Below are positions 1-8,100 of a stretch of DNA of 19,501 nt, piece by piece; position 1 is the first letter of the stretch, and each line of letters starts with the position of its first letter. Under the pieces are notes generated by a model. It had not been told where the DNA came from, ran no database searches, and was given only the letters and a program-made list of their open reading frames with translations. The DNA comes from UBA3263 sp964528425 (GTDB taxonomy: Bacteria; Bacteroidota; Bacteroidia; Bacteroidales; Muribaculaceae), in NCBI GenBank assembly GCA_964528425.1, contig CAZGTD010000035.1:1-19501 (forward strand), given 5' to 3'. Position numbers and translations under genes: made by a program.

Positions 1-20
1 AGGTAACCGCCCCTTCCTCA

Positions 21-57
21 AGCCGGACTGCCCAACAGGCAGCCCGGCTTTCTTTTA
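21..57 (+). terminator. Rho-independent terminator of an upstream gene
   Basis: A 12-base-pair stem (21-32 with 38-49, one A/C mismatch) closes a 5-base loop and is followed by TTTCTTTTAT. This is a standard intrinsic terminator for a plus-strand gene whose body lies left of the window. An in-frame TAA at 4-6 could be its stop codon, but nothing in the window confirms this. Confidence 0.75.
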
Positions 58-94
58 TCCCCCCAACTCCACTACCCCCCGGCCCGCCGACTCC

Positions 95-172
95 CGTGGC
101 GGCAAGCTGCCGCCACCCCCGGTTTGCTGCTCCTGCTCTTGCCCCGCGGCGGCAAGCTGCCGCCACCCCCGG
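95..172. repeat. Tandem pair of GC-rich palindromic repeats, 50-base period
   Basis: The 25-base segments 98-122 and 148-172 are identical and start 50 bases apart. Each contains a self-complementary core, GGCGGCA-AGC-TGCCGCC. The first copy extends to a 9-base-pair stem (96-104 with 108-116). Each ends in a run of five Cs followed by GG. The pair lies in gene-free DNA between two terminators. It resembles REP-like extragenic palindromes. A related but not identical palindrome lies at 110-126 of the 10 kb block (10110-10126). Function is unknown. Confidence 0.7.
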
Positions 173-228
173 GTTTTGGGGTATGGCGATGGGAGATGAT
201 GGTTCTCATTATATGCTTTGAATGGTAC
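173..228. other. Rest of the gene-free region 58-290
   Basis: Between the palindromic repeats and the porin terminator nothing recognisable was found. A 76-codon open frame on the minus strand crosses the repeats (55-285). It encodes low-complexity Gly/Gln/Pro sequence and overlaps the terminator, so it is not taken as a gene. The whole 58-290 stretch appears intergenic. Confidence 0.5.
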
Positions 229-270
229 GAAAACTAAAGTAGGCCGAAAAACAATGGTTTTCCGACCTAC
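229..270 (-). terminator. Terminator of the porin gene
   Basis: Read on the minus strand, GTAGGTCGGAAAA pairs with TTTTCGGCCTAC (258-270 with 239-250, one G-T wobble and one bulge) around a 7-base loop. It is followed by TTTAGTTTT. It begins 20 bases past the porin stop codon at 291, so it fits an intrinsic terminator for that gene. Confidence 0.7.
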
Positions 271-290
271 TCCATTAAGGGGCATTGGGG

Positions 291-1553
291 TTAGAACGTC
301 ACTGCGAGCTGAACTTGCAGGCGGTTGGCGTGAAGAGAGTTTGAGTCGAAAGTTTTGCGGTGACCGTAGTCATATTCAATGCCGGCGGTAACGAATTTGT
401 TAACGTTATATATAAGGTTGGCTGCAACGTAGTCGCCATATTTATATTGGTCGGTTTGGCCAACGGTTCCGTCTGGGAGGAAGTTGGTCAGGTGGCTATA
501 GCTGGCGTTAGCGGTTAGTCGCGGGGTAATTGCATAACTGAGACCGGCGGTAAGGCCAAGATTGCGTGTCATTTGCAGTTCGCCGGGGTTTTCAACGGCG
601 ACTGCGTCTACGCCGAGTCCATTGTCGTCTTGCAGGTAGTTCGCTATGCCGCGGCCATAGGCGGCGCTGTAGTTAACGCTGAGCGGCCCGGCAACAGTCA
701 TGATGCCCGACAGTTGCACGCCCAGACCTGTAAGTGCTTTATTTTTATCCGCAACGAGGTCACGATATTGCATGGGGCGGATAAGACCCGACAAACGAAC
801 ATGGGAGTCGCCTCCTTGCCAGCCATATTGAACATAGAGCGGGAACGAGGGGATACGCTGGTTGACTTCCTGAGTAGTAGCACCGGTCGAAAGCGAGACC
901 GAAGGAGCATCGAGGCCTACTGATGCTGACCAATGGTCGGAGAAGCGCTGAGTCCATGAAGCGGTAAAGAGTGAAATGTCGGGGTAGCCGTTAGGGCCTT
1001 CGTTATCGATGGTTACGGGAGTTGCGGCTCCATCATTGAACTGCGAAGAAGTATAACCGGCTGTCAGGCCGCGATAGCGCACATAGGCGTGCGAAACGTT
1101 GAAGTTGCCGTTGCCTCCGTTGAAGTTGGCTTTGAAAAACAGACCGATCTGATTATCGGTGCCGGGCATGGCGAGCACATTGAGGGTCACCGCCGATGTT
1201 TGCCATGCGAAGCCGAGGCTGCTTCGGTCGCCATGAGGCGCGGGCTGCAGGTCGGCCGGAACGAAGTTCACGGTCGAGGGCATCCGGTCGCCGAAGTCAA
1301 CGACTCCTTCGCCGAGAAACTGAGCTCCGAGGCCTATATAAAAGAGGTGGTCTTTACCAACAATTGCAAATCGGGGCAGAGTGCTGTTTTTGGGCGATGC
1401 CGGGGCATTCTCCTTAAAGTGCTTTTCAACACGTTCGGCGTTGACAGTGTCGGAATTGATAACCGTCACCGTGCGGCCCGGTGCATCGTAAATGCCGGCC
1501 GTAGCTGAAAATGCAGCAGCCATGGCAGCCAGAGGAAGGTAGATTTTTTTCAT
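291..1553 (-). CDS. DcaP-like outer-membrane porin
   Basis: This 420-residue protein begins with a Sec signal peptide (MKKIYLPLAAMAAAFSATAG, about residues 1-20). A polar stretch follows (about 21-60), then a beta-rich body with alternating aromatic and small residues. It ends in QLAVTF; a C-terminal phenylalanine is typical of barrels assembled by BamA. The segment TIDNEGPNG (181-189) matches the signature around the constriction loop of DcaP-type trimeric porins. Substrate cannot be read from the sequence; known DcaP proteins pass small anionic or dicarboxylic compounds. The gene diverges from the glutaminase-transporter-asparaginase unit with a 138-base gap, so it may admit that unit's substrates, but this is inference. 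The ATG at 1553 directly precedes the signal peptide, and no better start exists upstream. Family call is fairly confident, specificity unknown. Confidence 0.75.
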   Translation of the reverse strand: MKKIYLPLAAMAAAFSATAGIYDAPGRTVTVINSDTVNAERVEKHFKENAPASPKNSTLPRFAIVGKDHLFYIGLGAQFLGEGVVDFGDRMPSTVNFVPADLQPAPHGDRSSLGFAWQTSAVTLNVLAMPGTDNQIGLFFKANFNGGNGNFNVSHAYVRYRGLTAGYTSSQFNDGAATPVTIDNEGPNGYPDISLFTASWTQRFSDHWSASVGLDAPSVSLSTGATTQEVNQRIPSFPLYVQYGWQGGDSHVRLSGLIRPMQYRDLVADKNKALTGLGVQLSGIMTVAGPLSVNYSAAYGRGIANYLQDDNGLGVDAVAVENPGELQMTRNLGLTAGLSYAITPRLTANASYSHLTNFLPDGTVGQTDQYKYGDYVAANLIYNVNKFVTAGIEYDYGHRKTFDSNSLHANRLQVQLAVTF

Positions 1554-1691
1554 AGTATAAATAGTAAAACAATAATAATATAGTTTGGGAACGCTCCGGC
1601 ACGCTAATTGGTTCAGAATGTTAAGGAATATGAACTAAATTCGCGGCCGGAGTGTTTAATTTGCAAACATAACTCAAAATTCTTTATCTTT
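1554..1691. promoter_or_regulatory. Divergent intergenic region between porin and glsA
   Basis: This 138-base AT-rich region must hold promoters for both divergent transcripts. On the minus strand TATGTTTG (1664-1671) fits the Bacteroidota -7 consensus TAnnTTTG exactly, but no TTG lies at the expected distance. On the plus strand only imperfect -7 candidates are visible: TTAATTTG at 1656-1663, and TATAGTTTG at about 1579-1587 with one extra base. No strong operator palindrome was seen. The individual promoter calls are weak. Confidence 0.35.
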
Positions 1692-2657
1692 ATGGACAAA
1701 ACTATTACTCACGCACAAATCAAGGCTGCCGTCGAGGAAGCCTACAACGAGTGTAAGGGCATTACCGGCGGCCATAATGCCGACTACATTCCGTTTCTTG
1801 CCAACATTGACCCGAACCTGTTCGGCATCAGCGTAACCCTTCTTGACGGCACGGTTATTTCCGTGGGCGATACCGCCTATAAGTTCGGTATCGAGTCGGT
1901 GTCGAAGGTCCTTACCGCCATTCTGGTGCTCAAGCAAAAGGGTGCCGACGCAGTGTTGAAGCAGATTGGTGCCGATGCAACCGGATTGCCTTTTAATTCT
2001 ATCTTCGCTATCCTTCTGGAAAATGATCATCCTTCGACCCCGCTGGTAAATGCCGGCGCGATTACCGCTTGCTCTATGGTTGAACCCGTAGGCGATTCCT
2101 GGGGCAAATGGGAGGCTATAATCAACAACATCAAGGATCTTTGCGGCTCCGAGGCCCAGGTTCTCGACGAACTCTATCGTTCCGAAAGCGAAACCAACTT
2201 CAATAACCGCGCGATTGCATGGTTGCTGAAGAACTATAACCGCATCTACGATGATGTTCCTATGAGTCTTGACCTTTACACACGTCAATGCTCTGTCGGT
2301 ATCACCGCCGAGCAGCTTGCAATCTGTGCGGGCACAATTGCCAACGGTGGCAAGAACCCCGTAACCGATGTTCAGGTTTTCGCTCCCGAGCTCGCTCCTA
2401 AAATCACCACTTTGATTTCCTCCGTAGGTTTCTATCAGAATACCGGTGACTGGCTCTACACATCGGGTATTCCTGCAAAAAGCGGTGTAGGCGGCGGTGT
2501 GCTTGGCGTAATGCCCGGCGTTATGGGTATCGCTGCATTTGCTCCGCCATTGGATGCTGCCGGCAACTCCGTAAAAGCCCAGGCCGCAGTCAAGGCCGTT
2601 ATGAACAAACTCGGTCTCGGCGTATTTAACGGCGACCGCGTAACGGTTACCGCCTAA
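1692..2657 (+). CDS. glsA: Glutaminase (glutamine amidohydrolase)
   Basis: GlsA hydrolyses L-glutamine to glutamate and ammonia in the cytoplasm. The 321-residue protein has the serine-dependent beta-lactamase-like glutaminase fold. Ser69 and Lys72 lie in GIESVSKV, the family's SxxK catalytic pair. NAGAI, the YTRQCSVGIT segment and the C-terminal PAKSGVGGGVLGVMPG block are all characteristic. Length matches bacterial glutaminases (about 305-320). The open frame extends 28 codons further up to 1608, but that stretch is unlike the family and lies in the promoter region, so the ATG at 1692 (MDKTITHAQ) is preferred. It is first in a plus-strand unit with an MFS transporter and asparaginase. Bacteroidota often pair glutaminase with glutamate decarboxylase and its antiporter for acid resistance; the partner here is different. 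Confidence 0.95.
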   Translation: MDKTITHAQIKAAVEEAYNECKGITGGHNADYIPFLANIDPNLFGISVTLLDGTVISVGDTAYKFGIESVSKVLTAILVLKQKGADAVLKQIGADATGLPFNSIFAILLENDHPSTPLVNAGAITACSMVEPVGDSWGKWEAIINNIKDLCGSEAQVLDELYRSESETNFNNRAIAWLLKNYNRIYDDVPMSLDLYTRQCSVGITAEQLAICAGTIANGGKNPVTDVQVFAPELAPKITTLISSVGFYQNTGDWLYTSGIPAKSGVGGGVLGVMPGVMGIAAFAPPLDAAGNSVKAQAAVKAVMNKLGLGVFNGDRVTVTA

Positions 2658-2702
2658 ACATTTCAACGCGAATAAATCTCACTTTTAACTAACCTTTTAA
2701 AC

Positions 2703-2717
2703 ACTACTATTATTATG
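2703..2717 (+). promoter_or_regulatory. Leader motif at the transporter start
   Basis: The 15 bases ACTACTATTATTATG end in the transporter's ATG and recur exactly at the asparaginase start (4023-4037). There is no purine-rich Shine-Dalgarno sequence. The AT-rich, unstructured leader fits Bacteroidota initiation, where A-rich upstream sequence replaces the anti-Shine-Dalgarno contact. Confidence 0.5.
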
Positions 2718-4007
2718 CAAGTTAAAACCGGCAAGGGAACCATCTCGATGATGGTTGTACTTGCAATATGGTCGCTTTCGCTTGCGGTTGACCTTCCCGG
2801 TCTGGCCGTAACTCCTATCGAGGGAAGCCTGCGCAGCATTTTTGCCGATGCTACCGACTTCAAAATCCAGATGCTCACCGTGCTCCCCAACCTTGTAATT
2901 ATCCCGTTCGTGTTGCTTTCGGGTAAACTTTCCGAGTCGAAACATAAAATCGCGGTTATTGCCGCCGGTACTATCCTGTATCTGGCCGCAGGTGTGCTTT
3001 CGATTTTTACCAACTCGCTGAATATGTTGATTTTCCTGAGCTGTCTGCTCGGTGCCGGTTGCGGTCTTATCCTTCCGTTCTCAACCGGTTTGATTGCCGA
3101 TGTGTTTACCGGTAAATACCGCGTTAAGCAGATGGGTGTTATCTCCGCTATCGGTAATATCGCCCTGGTGCTCGCAACTTTCGCCGTAGGTTTTCTCGTT
3201 GCCGGCGACCTGACCCACACCTGGCATCGTGCCTTCTTCGTTTACCTGATTCCTGTGCTGTCGCTTGTTCTTATCCCCTTCCTTAAAGAGATTCCTAAGA
3301 GCGACTATGCTCAGCCCGCAGCTTCAACCGACTCTACCGCTTCCGCAGCTACCTCAGCTCCCGCAACTGTTCCCGCAGTCGATGCCGACGGTTTTTCAAC
3401 CAAGGGCCAGAGTGTGAAAGGCGGTTTCTATGTCGGACGTACCGTATGGCTTCTGCTTGCATACTTCTTCTTCGTATTCGCAACCTGTATCCCCAGCTAC
3501 TATCTGCCTAACTTCCATTGGATCAGTTCTGAAGATGCTTCAACCATGACCTCGGTCTTCTATGCCGCCATGTTCGTTGTGGGTCTGGCCCTGACTCCGG
3601 TGATGAAGGCTTTCAGAAAAACTACTTTTATCTTCGCAACCGCCTGTATCGTAGCCAGCTTCGCTATGTTTGTGTTCATTAAGGATTCTACCGCGGTTTA
3701 TATCGCAGCCTGTGCCCTTTGCGGTATCGGTAACGGTATTGCCCAGCCTATCTTCTACACAAAGGCTACCGAAGTGGTTACCACCGACTCTAAGTCAACC
3801 CTTTCGCTGGCCTACCTGCAGGTTGCCAATTACGTTGCAATTTCAATGGTTCCTGTTATCATCAGCGCCGGTCAGAAGATTTTCCACACCACTTCGACCA
3901 TGTTCCCCTTCATCTTCGTCGGTATAGCTTGCGCAGCAGTTCTGCTGGTTGTTATTGCCCGTAGCCGTCACTTCGTATTCGGCATGTCGAAGAACTATTA
4001 CGAATAA
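2715..4007 (+). CDS. MFS transporter, probably for amino acids of the glsA-ansA unit
   Basis: This 430-residue integral membrane protein has about twelve hydrophobic helices in two halves of six, the usual Major Facilitator layout. They are joined by a cytoplasmic linker at about residues 200-237 that is unusually rich in Ala, Ser, Thr and Pro. The first half holds LSGKLSESKHK between helices 2 and 3, where the MFS signature loop lies. A helix with GAGCGLILPFSTGLIADVF follows. No substrate-specific signature was recognised. It lies 57 bases after glsA and 27 bases before ansA, so the three are probably cotranscribed. Import of glutamine and asparagine, or exchange for the glutamate and aspartate produced, is an inference from position. 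Confidence 0.85.
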   Translation: MQVKTGKGTISMMVVLAIWSLSLAVDLPGLAVTPIEGSLRSIFADATDFKIQMLTVLPNLVIIPFVLLSGKLSESKHKIAVIAAGTILYLAAGVLSIFTNSLNMLIFLSCLLGAGCGLILPFSTGLIADVFTGKYRVKQMGVISAIGNIALVLATFAVGFLVAGDLTHTWHRAFFVYLIPVLSLVLIPFLKEIPKSDYAQPAASTDSTASAATSAPATVPAVDADGFSTKGQSVKGGFYVGRTVWLLLAYFFFVFATCIPSYYLPNFHWISSEDASTMTSVFYAAMFVVGLALTPVMKAFRKTTFIFATACIVASFAMFVFIKDSTAVYIAACALCGIGNGIAQPIFYTKATEVVTTDSKSTLSLAYLQVANYVAISMVPVIISAGQKIFHTTSTMFPFIFVGIACAAVLLVVIARSRHFVFGMSKNYYE

Positions 4008-4022
4008 TCTTTAACTACTATT

Positions 4023-4037
4023 ACTACTATTATTATG
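4023..4037 (+). promoter_or_regulatory. Leader motif at the asparaginase start
   Basis: This is an exact second copy of the 15-base ACTACTATTATTATG seen at 2703-2717, here inside a longer run of TAC/TAT triplets (4013-4034) that fills the gap after the transporter stop. It overlaps the ansA ATG at 4035. The repeat suggests a shared initiation context or an ancient duplication of the leader. Confidence 0.5.
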
Positions 4038-5066
4038 GCTAATACTCCTAAAATCCTTATTATCTACACCGGCGGCACAATCGGCATGGTCGAAACCGCC
4101 AATGGTCTCCAGCCTTTCGATTTCTCTCACCTGATGGATAATGTTCCCAAGGTCGGACAGCTCGGTTACCAGATTGAATCTGTTCAGTTTCCGCAGCCTA
4201 TCGACTCGTCGAACATGAATCCTACCTACTGGAACCAGATCGTAAAGGATATTGCCGACCGCTATGATGAATTCGACGGTTTTGTGATTCTCCACGGCAC
4301 CGACACCATGGCCTACACTGCTTCGGCCCTGTCGTTCATGCTGCGCGACCTTCGCAAGCCTGTGGTCATTACCGGTTCGCAGCTCCCTATCGGCGACACC
4401 CGCGAAGATGGCACCGAAAATCTGATTTCCGCCCTTCAGGTGGCCGCTGCTAAAGATGAAAACGGCGACCCGATGATTCAGGAAGTGGTAATTTCCTTCC
4501 AGGATTATATCGTACGCGGTTGCCGCTCAACCAAGTTCACATCTACCGGATTCCATGCCTTCAAGAGCTTCAACTATCCGGTGCTCGGCACTATTGACCT
4601 TCATATTGACTACAACCGCCCCTATCTTATGCGCCATTCAACGCAGCTGCCTCTGAACCCGTTCTATTCGATGGACCCGAATATTCTGGTTATGTGGCTC
4701 TATCCGGGCATCACTGAAGATGTTGTTAAGGCCCAATTGGCAACTCCGGGCATCAAGGCCGTTATTCTCCGCACGTTCGGCGCCGGCAATGCCCCGACCG
4801 AACAGTGGTTCCTGAATGATCTGGCCGATGCGGTTTCGCGCGGGCTGATTATCTACAACGTTACCCAGTGTCTGAACGGCGGTGACGAACAGAAGCGTTA
4901 CTACACCGGCGATATGCTCGCCAAGGCAGGCGTTATTTCCGGTTACGATATCACCGTTGAGGCTGCGGTCACCAAGATGATGTATCTGCTTGGCAGCGGC
5001 ATGACCAAAGATGAAATCGTTAAGTATCTGACAACATCAATTGTCGGCGAAATGACAGTTGATTAA
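4035..5066 (+). CDS. ansA: Type I L-asparaginase
   Basis: The enzyme hydrolyses L-asparagine to aspartate and ammonia. The 343-residue protein opens with IIYTGGTIGM, giving the first catalytic threonine at Thr12. VILHGTDTMAYTASAL follows, with the second catalytic pair Thr89-Asp90. TGSQLPIGDTREDG is also conserved in the family. There is no signal peptide, so it is the cytoplasmic type I enzyme rather than the periplasmic type II; length matches type I (about 335-345). It is last in the unit with glsA and the transporter, and a strong terminator follows 24 bases after its stop. With glutaminase it would deamidate both amide amino acids, supplying ammonium plus glutamate and aspartate. Aspartate can feed fumarate and succinate metabolism. 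Identification is secure. Confidence 0.95.
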   Translation: MANTPKILIIYTGGTIGMVETANGLQPFDFSHLMDNVPKVGQLGYQIESVQFPQPIDSSNMNPTYWNQIVKDIADRYDEFDGFVILHGTDTMAYTASALSFMLRDLRKPVVITGSQLPIGDTREDGTENLISALQVAAAKDENGDPMIQEVVISFQDYIVRGCRSTKFTSTGFHAFKSFNYPVLGTIDLHIDYNRPYLMRHSTQLPLNPFYSMDPNILVMWLYPGITEDVVKAQLATPGIKAVILRTFGAGNAPTEQWFLNDLADAVSRGLIIYNVTQCLNGGDEQKRYYTGDMLAKAGVISGYDITVEAAVTKMMYLLGSGMTKDEIVKYLTTSIVGEMTVD

Positions 5067-5090
5067 ACTATCCTCTCCGTTAATATAAAC

Positions 5091-5130
5091 CGCGGGCGCA
5101 CCTTTGCAGATGCGCCCGCGCTTATTTTAG
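5091..5130 (+). terminator. Terminator between convergent ansA and the large secreted-protein gene
   Basis: A perfect 10-base-pair stem, CGCGGGCGCA with TGCGCCCGCG (5091-5100 and 5111-5120), closes a 10-base loop and is followed by CTTATTTTAG. It lies 24 bases after the ansA stop and 22 bases past the stop of the minus-strand gene that ends at 5143. The T-rich side favours plus-strand termination. The minus-strand side reads GTTTATATTA, so it may act in both directions. Confidence 0.8.
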
Positions 5131-5142
5131 ATTCAGAGGGAA

Positions 5143-8100
5143 TTACTTAACCAGGGTCTTAACGCCGTTAACAATGTAGAGACCGCGGGTTGCGTTGCTT
5201 ACGCGACGGCCCTGCAGGTCATAAACCTTGGCGTCAGCGTTGGAGTCGGCTGCGGTAATCTCGGCGATGCCGGTAGCGTCGTCGGCTTGGGCCAGAGCAA
5301 TAACCTTAACCGGGGTTTCGGCAACGAGAATGTTGCCCATACCGTCCTGATAGTCGGGAGCGGAATGTTCGGCAAACATCGAAACGGGAGCTTCGGTTAC
5401 CTTGGCTGCGGCAGCGCGTCCGCGAACTGCGGCAGGCTTGCTGATCTGTTCGCCCGACGTGCCGGCTTCGAAACCGAAGGTGTGGGTAAAGTTAACGTTG
5501 TCGCCTTCCTTGGTGCAGAGCCAAATGTTGGAGTAGTCGGTAGCGTCGCCGGTGTTAGTCGGTTCAACGTCAACGTAGAACTGCGAGCCTACCCAGTGGA
5601 TCGATGCATACTTGCCTTCGATAACGTAGGCCTGACCATCTTCAAACTTGTTGATGTTGTCGATGCCGGCTGCATGGCGTGCGCGCACGAGCTGATAATA
5701 TTTGGCCTGGGCGGTTTCGCGGTCGCCTTCGAGGGCTGCGGAGAATGCGGCATAGGCGTCGGCGTTGAAGTGGCCCGGGAGTTCCAGGTAGCTTTCGTCG
5801 TGGTTGCCGATGTAGTCCTTGGCGGCAGAGTGTTCGGCGGCCATGGCTTCGAGGGCATCGTCGGCCGATGCTACTTCGTTGGGAGTGGCGTCGGCTATAA
5901 CCTTAATCAGGAAGCCGCAACCATCTTTAGCGGTGTTGCCCGAAACGCCTGCAACCGGGTGAGTACCGTTGCCATTGATAATCTGCATGCCTGCGGGGCG
6001 CGCAATGTTGGTGCCGTCGCCGGTCTTTTCGCCGCCAATAATGTTGAATTCGGCGTTTTCCAGATTAGTTACCTGGTCGAAATCGAAGAAGCAGAAGTCA
6101 ATTGCAGTGGGGTAGTCAGAGAAGTGCCAAACGAATTCACAATCGCCACCGTTATCGTCCTTGGGGGTATAGCAGCCGGCGAATTTTTGAGCAGCTATGC
6201 TGTAGAGATAGCGGCGGCCGGTGTTATCCTTAACCAGGGTCCAGTGGTAGTTGGTGTTGGTCTGAGCTTCGGCGTCAACTGCGTCTGCGTCAACTGCATT
6301 GGCGGTACCGTTTTTGCCGGAGGTCCAGATTGCTTCGTGAGCGGGGTCGTAGATCAGATAGCCGCGGTTGTATGCGATGTCGCCATTTTTAATTGCGAAC
6401 ACCTTGCCATCGAGTTCGTCGAGAGCGGTTTCAATATCGTCGTTCGAGATGGTGTGGAATTCGGTAGAGTGGAAGTGAGCGCAGAAGCCCTTGATGTAGT
6501 CGTCGGTGCAGGGCGCGAAGTGGTTACCGTTGCGAACAACGTAGCCGGTGTCGCTTTTAGCGTAGATGGCACCGCAGAGGTCGTTATTTTCAGGTATGTT
6601 GCCTTCGGTTGTTGCTTTTTCCAGATAAACGAGATGATTTGTGTTATCGCGAATGCCTTGAACGTCAGGATTGATGTCGAGCAGGAAGGGAACGTTGCCG
6701 GGAATAACGTTGTCGGTGAATTCGGTGAGAATCATTTTGCCGTTATTAACCTTAGCGGTGTAGAGCGTCATTCCGTCTTTGCGATTCATGGCGAAGGGGA
6801 GTACGATAGATGTGCGGTCTACGTCGGTTCCGGGTATGGGAGTCCAAGCGCCCTTGTCGATAATTGCCCAGCAATAGCCGCTGCGTTCGTCGGGATTATC
6901 GCCGCAGTCAATGTCGGAATTGGAGGCGGCATTGAAGAGATAACGCGTTCCTCCGTTGCGGTTGTGGGTCATTATGGTGTATTTGCCGCGTTCGCGAGAT
7001 TCTCCGAAAGTATATACACCGGCGTAGTCAGTATCTTCAACCAAAACAGTCTGATAGGCTTTATTATCATTCTGAGTGAAGTTACCGAGAACACGGCCGT
7101 TTTCGAGAGCAACGAGGTGGTAGTCTTCGTCGAGGTAGAACAGGGTGGAGAACAGGTTCTCGATGTTTTGTTCAACCATGGTTGCACGCTGGGAGTCGCG
7201 GTTTTCGCAGCTGAGCGATTTACGAGAGTTAGTGTAGTTGTTGGCGAACTCATAAATGTGGCCCGGTTGCGGCATGTTCAGTTCCATGTCGAGGTTGCGC
7301 AGGGTATTACCGGCCTGACGTTTTTCGTCAACCGATGCAGAGGTTTCTACGGCCATTGCTGCTTCAGCGGCTGTCTGGCCCTCGCTGCTCAATCTATATT
7401 GACCGACTTCCGTGCTGAACCCTGTGGATGAGTATTCAGCTTTAGCGCCATTTAGATATTCGTTGGCAGCCTGATCTTCATCAACGACGCTAAGATACCA
7501 TGCAGAACCTGCACCGTATGACCAGCGGGTAACAATATCTAAATTGGTGTTAGTGTTAAAGTAGGCACGGTCGGGGTTATTGCTAAGGTAGTTAACATCA
7601 CCGAACAGGAAGGAATCGACCGTTTTGTTGTCATTAACAAGGGCATCGATGTTATAAACCGAAGCTTCCGATTTGTTGGGAGTAAGCGTTACGGATGCAT
7701 TGTCTTGTGCGGGGTGAACAAGATATTTGCCTGCATATTCACTGAAAATATTAAAGCCCGTACCACCTTCAGCCATTGAAAGAGTGAGAGCACGAGTTCC
7801 ATCGCGGTCAGCTGATTCAACAATTGAGCCTTGTTGGTTAACTGAGATATAGGCGGTTCCGCAGCTCTTGTGGCGAGCTGTAACGCTTACGTTTTTGATT
7901 TTTTTTGTCAATAAAGTGTAAGCGTTATTTACATCATCAATTATTTCGTAAGTATAAGGGTCGGCATTCTCGAAATTCGAGAGGGCAGTCTGCCAGGCAC
8001 TTACTGCTTCATCCGAGCATACATCAAGTTCTACAAGCGCATTGCCTCGGAGGATGTAATCACCGGTTAATCTGTAAGCTGCACCGGCCAATTGGTCTCC

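Noticed and set aside
95..172. CRISPR array
   Set aside because: There are only two repeat units, their cores are nearly fully palindromic, the spacing gives one short GC-rich spacer, and there is no cas gene nearby.
55..285. Minus-strand open frame of 76 codons over the left intergenic region
   Set aside because: It runs through the palindromic repeats and the porin terminator, is low-complexity, and has no family resemblance.
1608..1691. 28-codon N-terminal extension of glutaminase
   Set aside because: It lies in the divergent promoter region and matches no glutaminase. ATG 1692 gives the normal length.
1674..2666. 330-codon minus-strand frame opposite glsA
   Set aside because: The plus strand encodes an unmistakable glutaminase with catalytic motifs; the opposite frame shows none.
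5287..7431. 714-codon plus-strand open frame opposite the large secreted-protein gene
   Set aside because: It is antisense to a gene with a signal peptide, recognisable modules and a proper C-terminal tail. Its own product is a Val/Gly/Phe-rich string with no start context or domain, a common by-product of codon bias.
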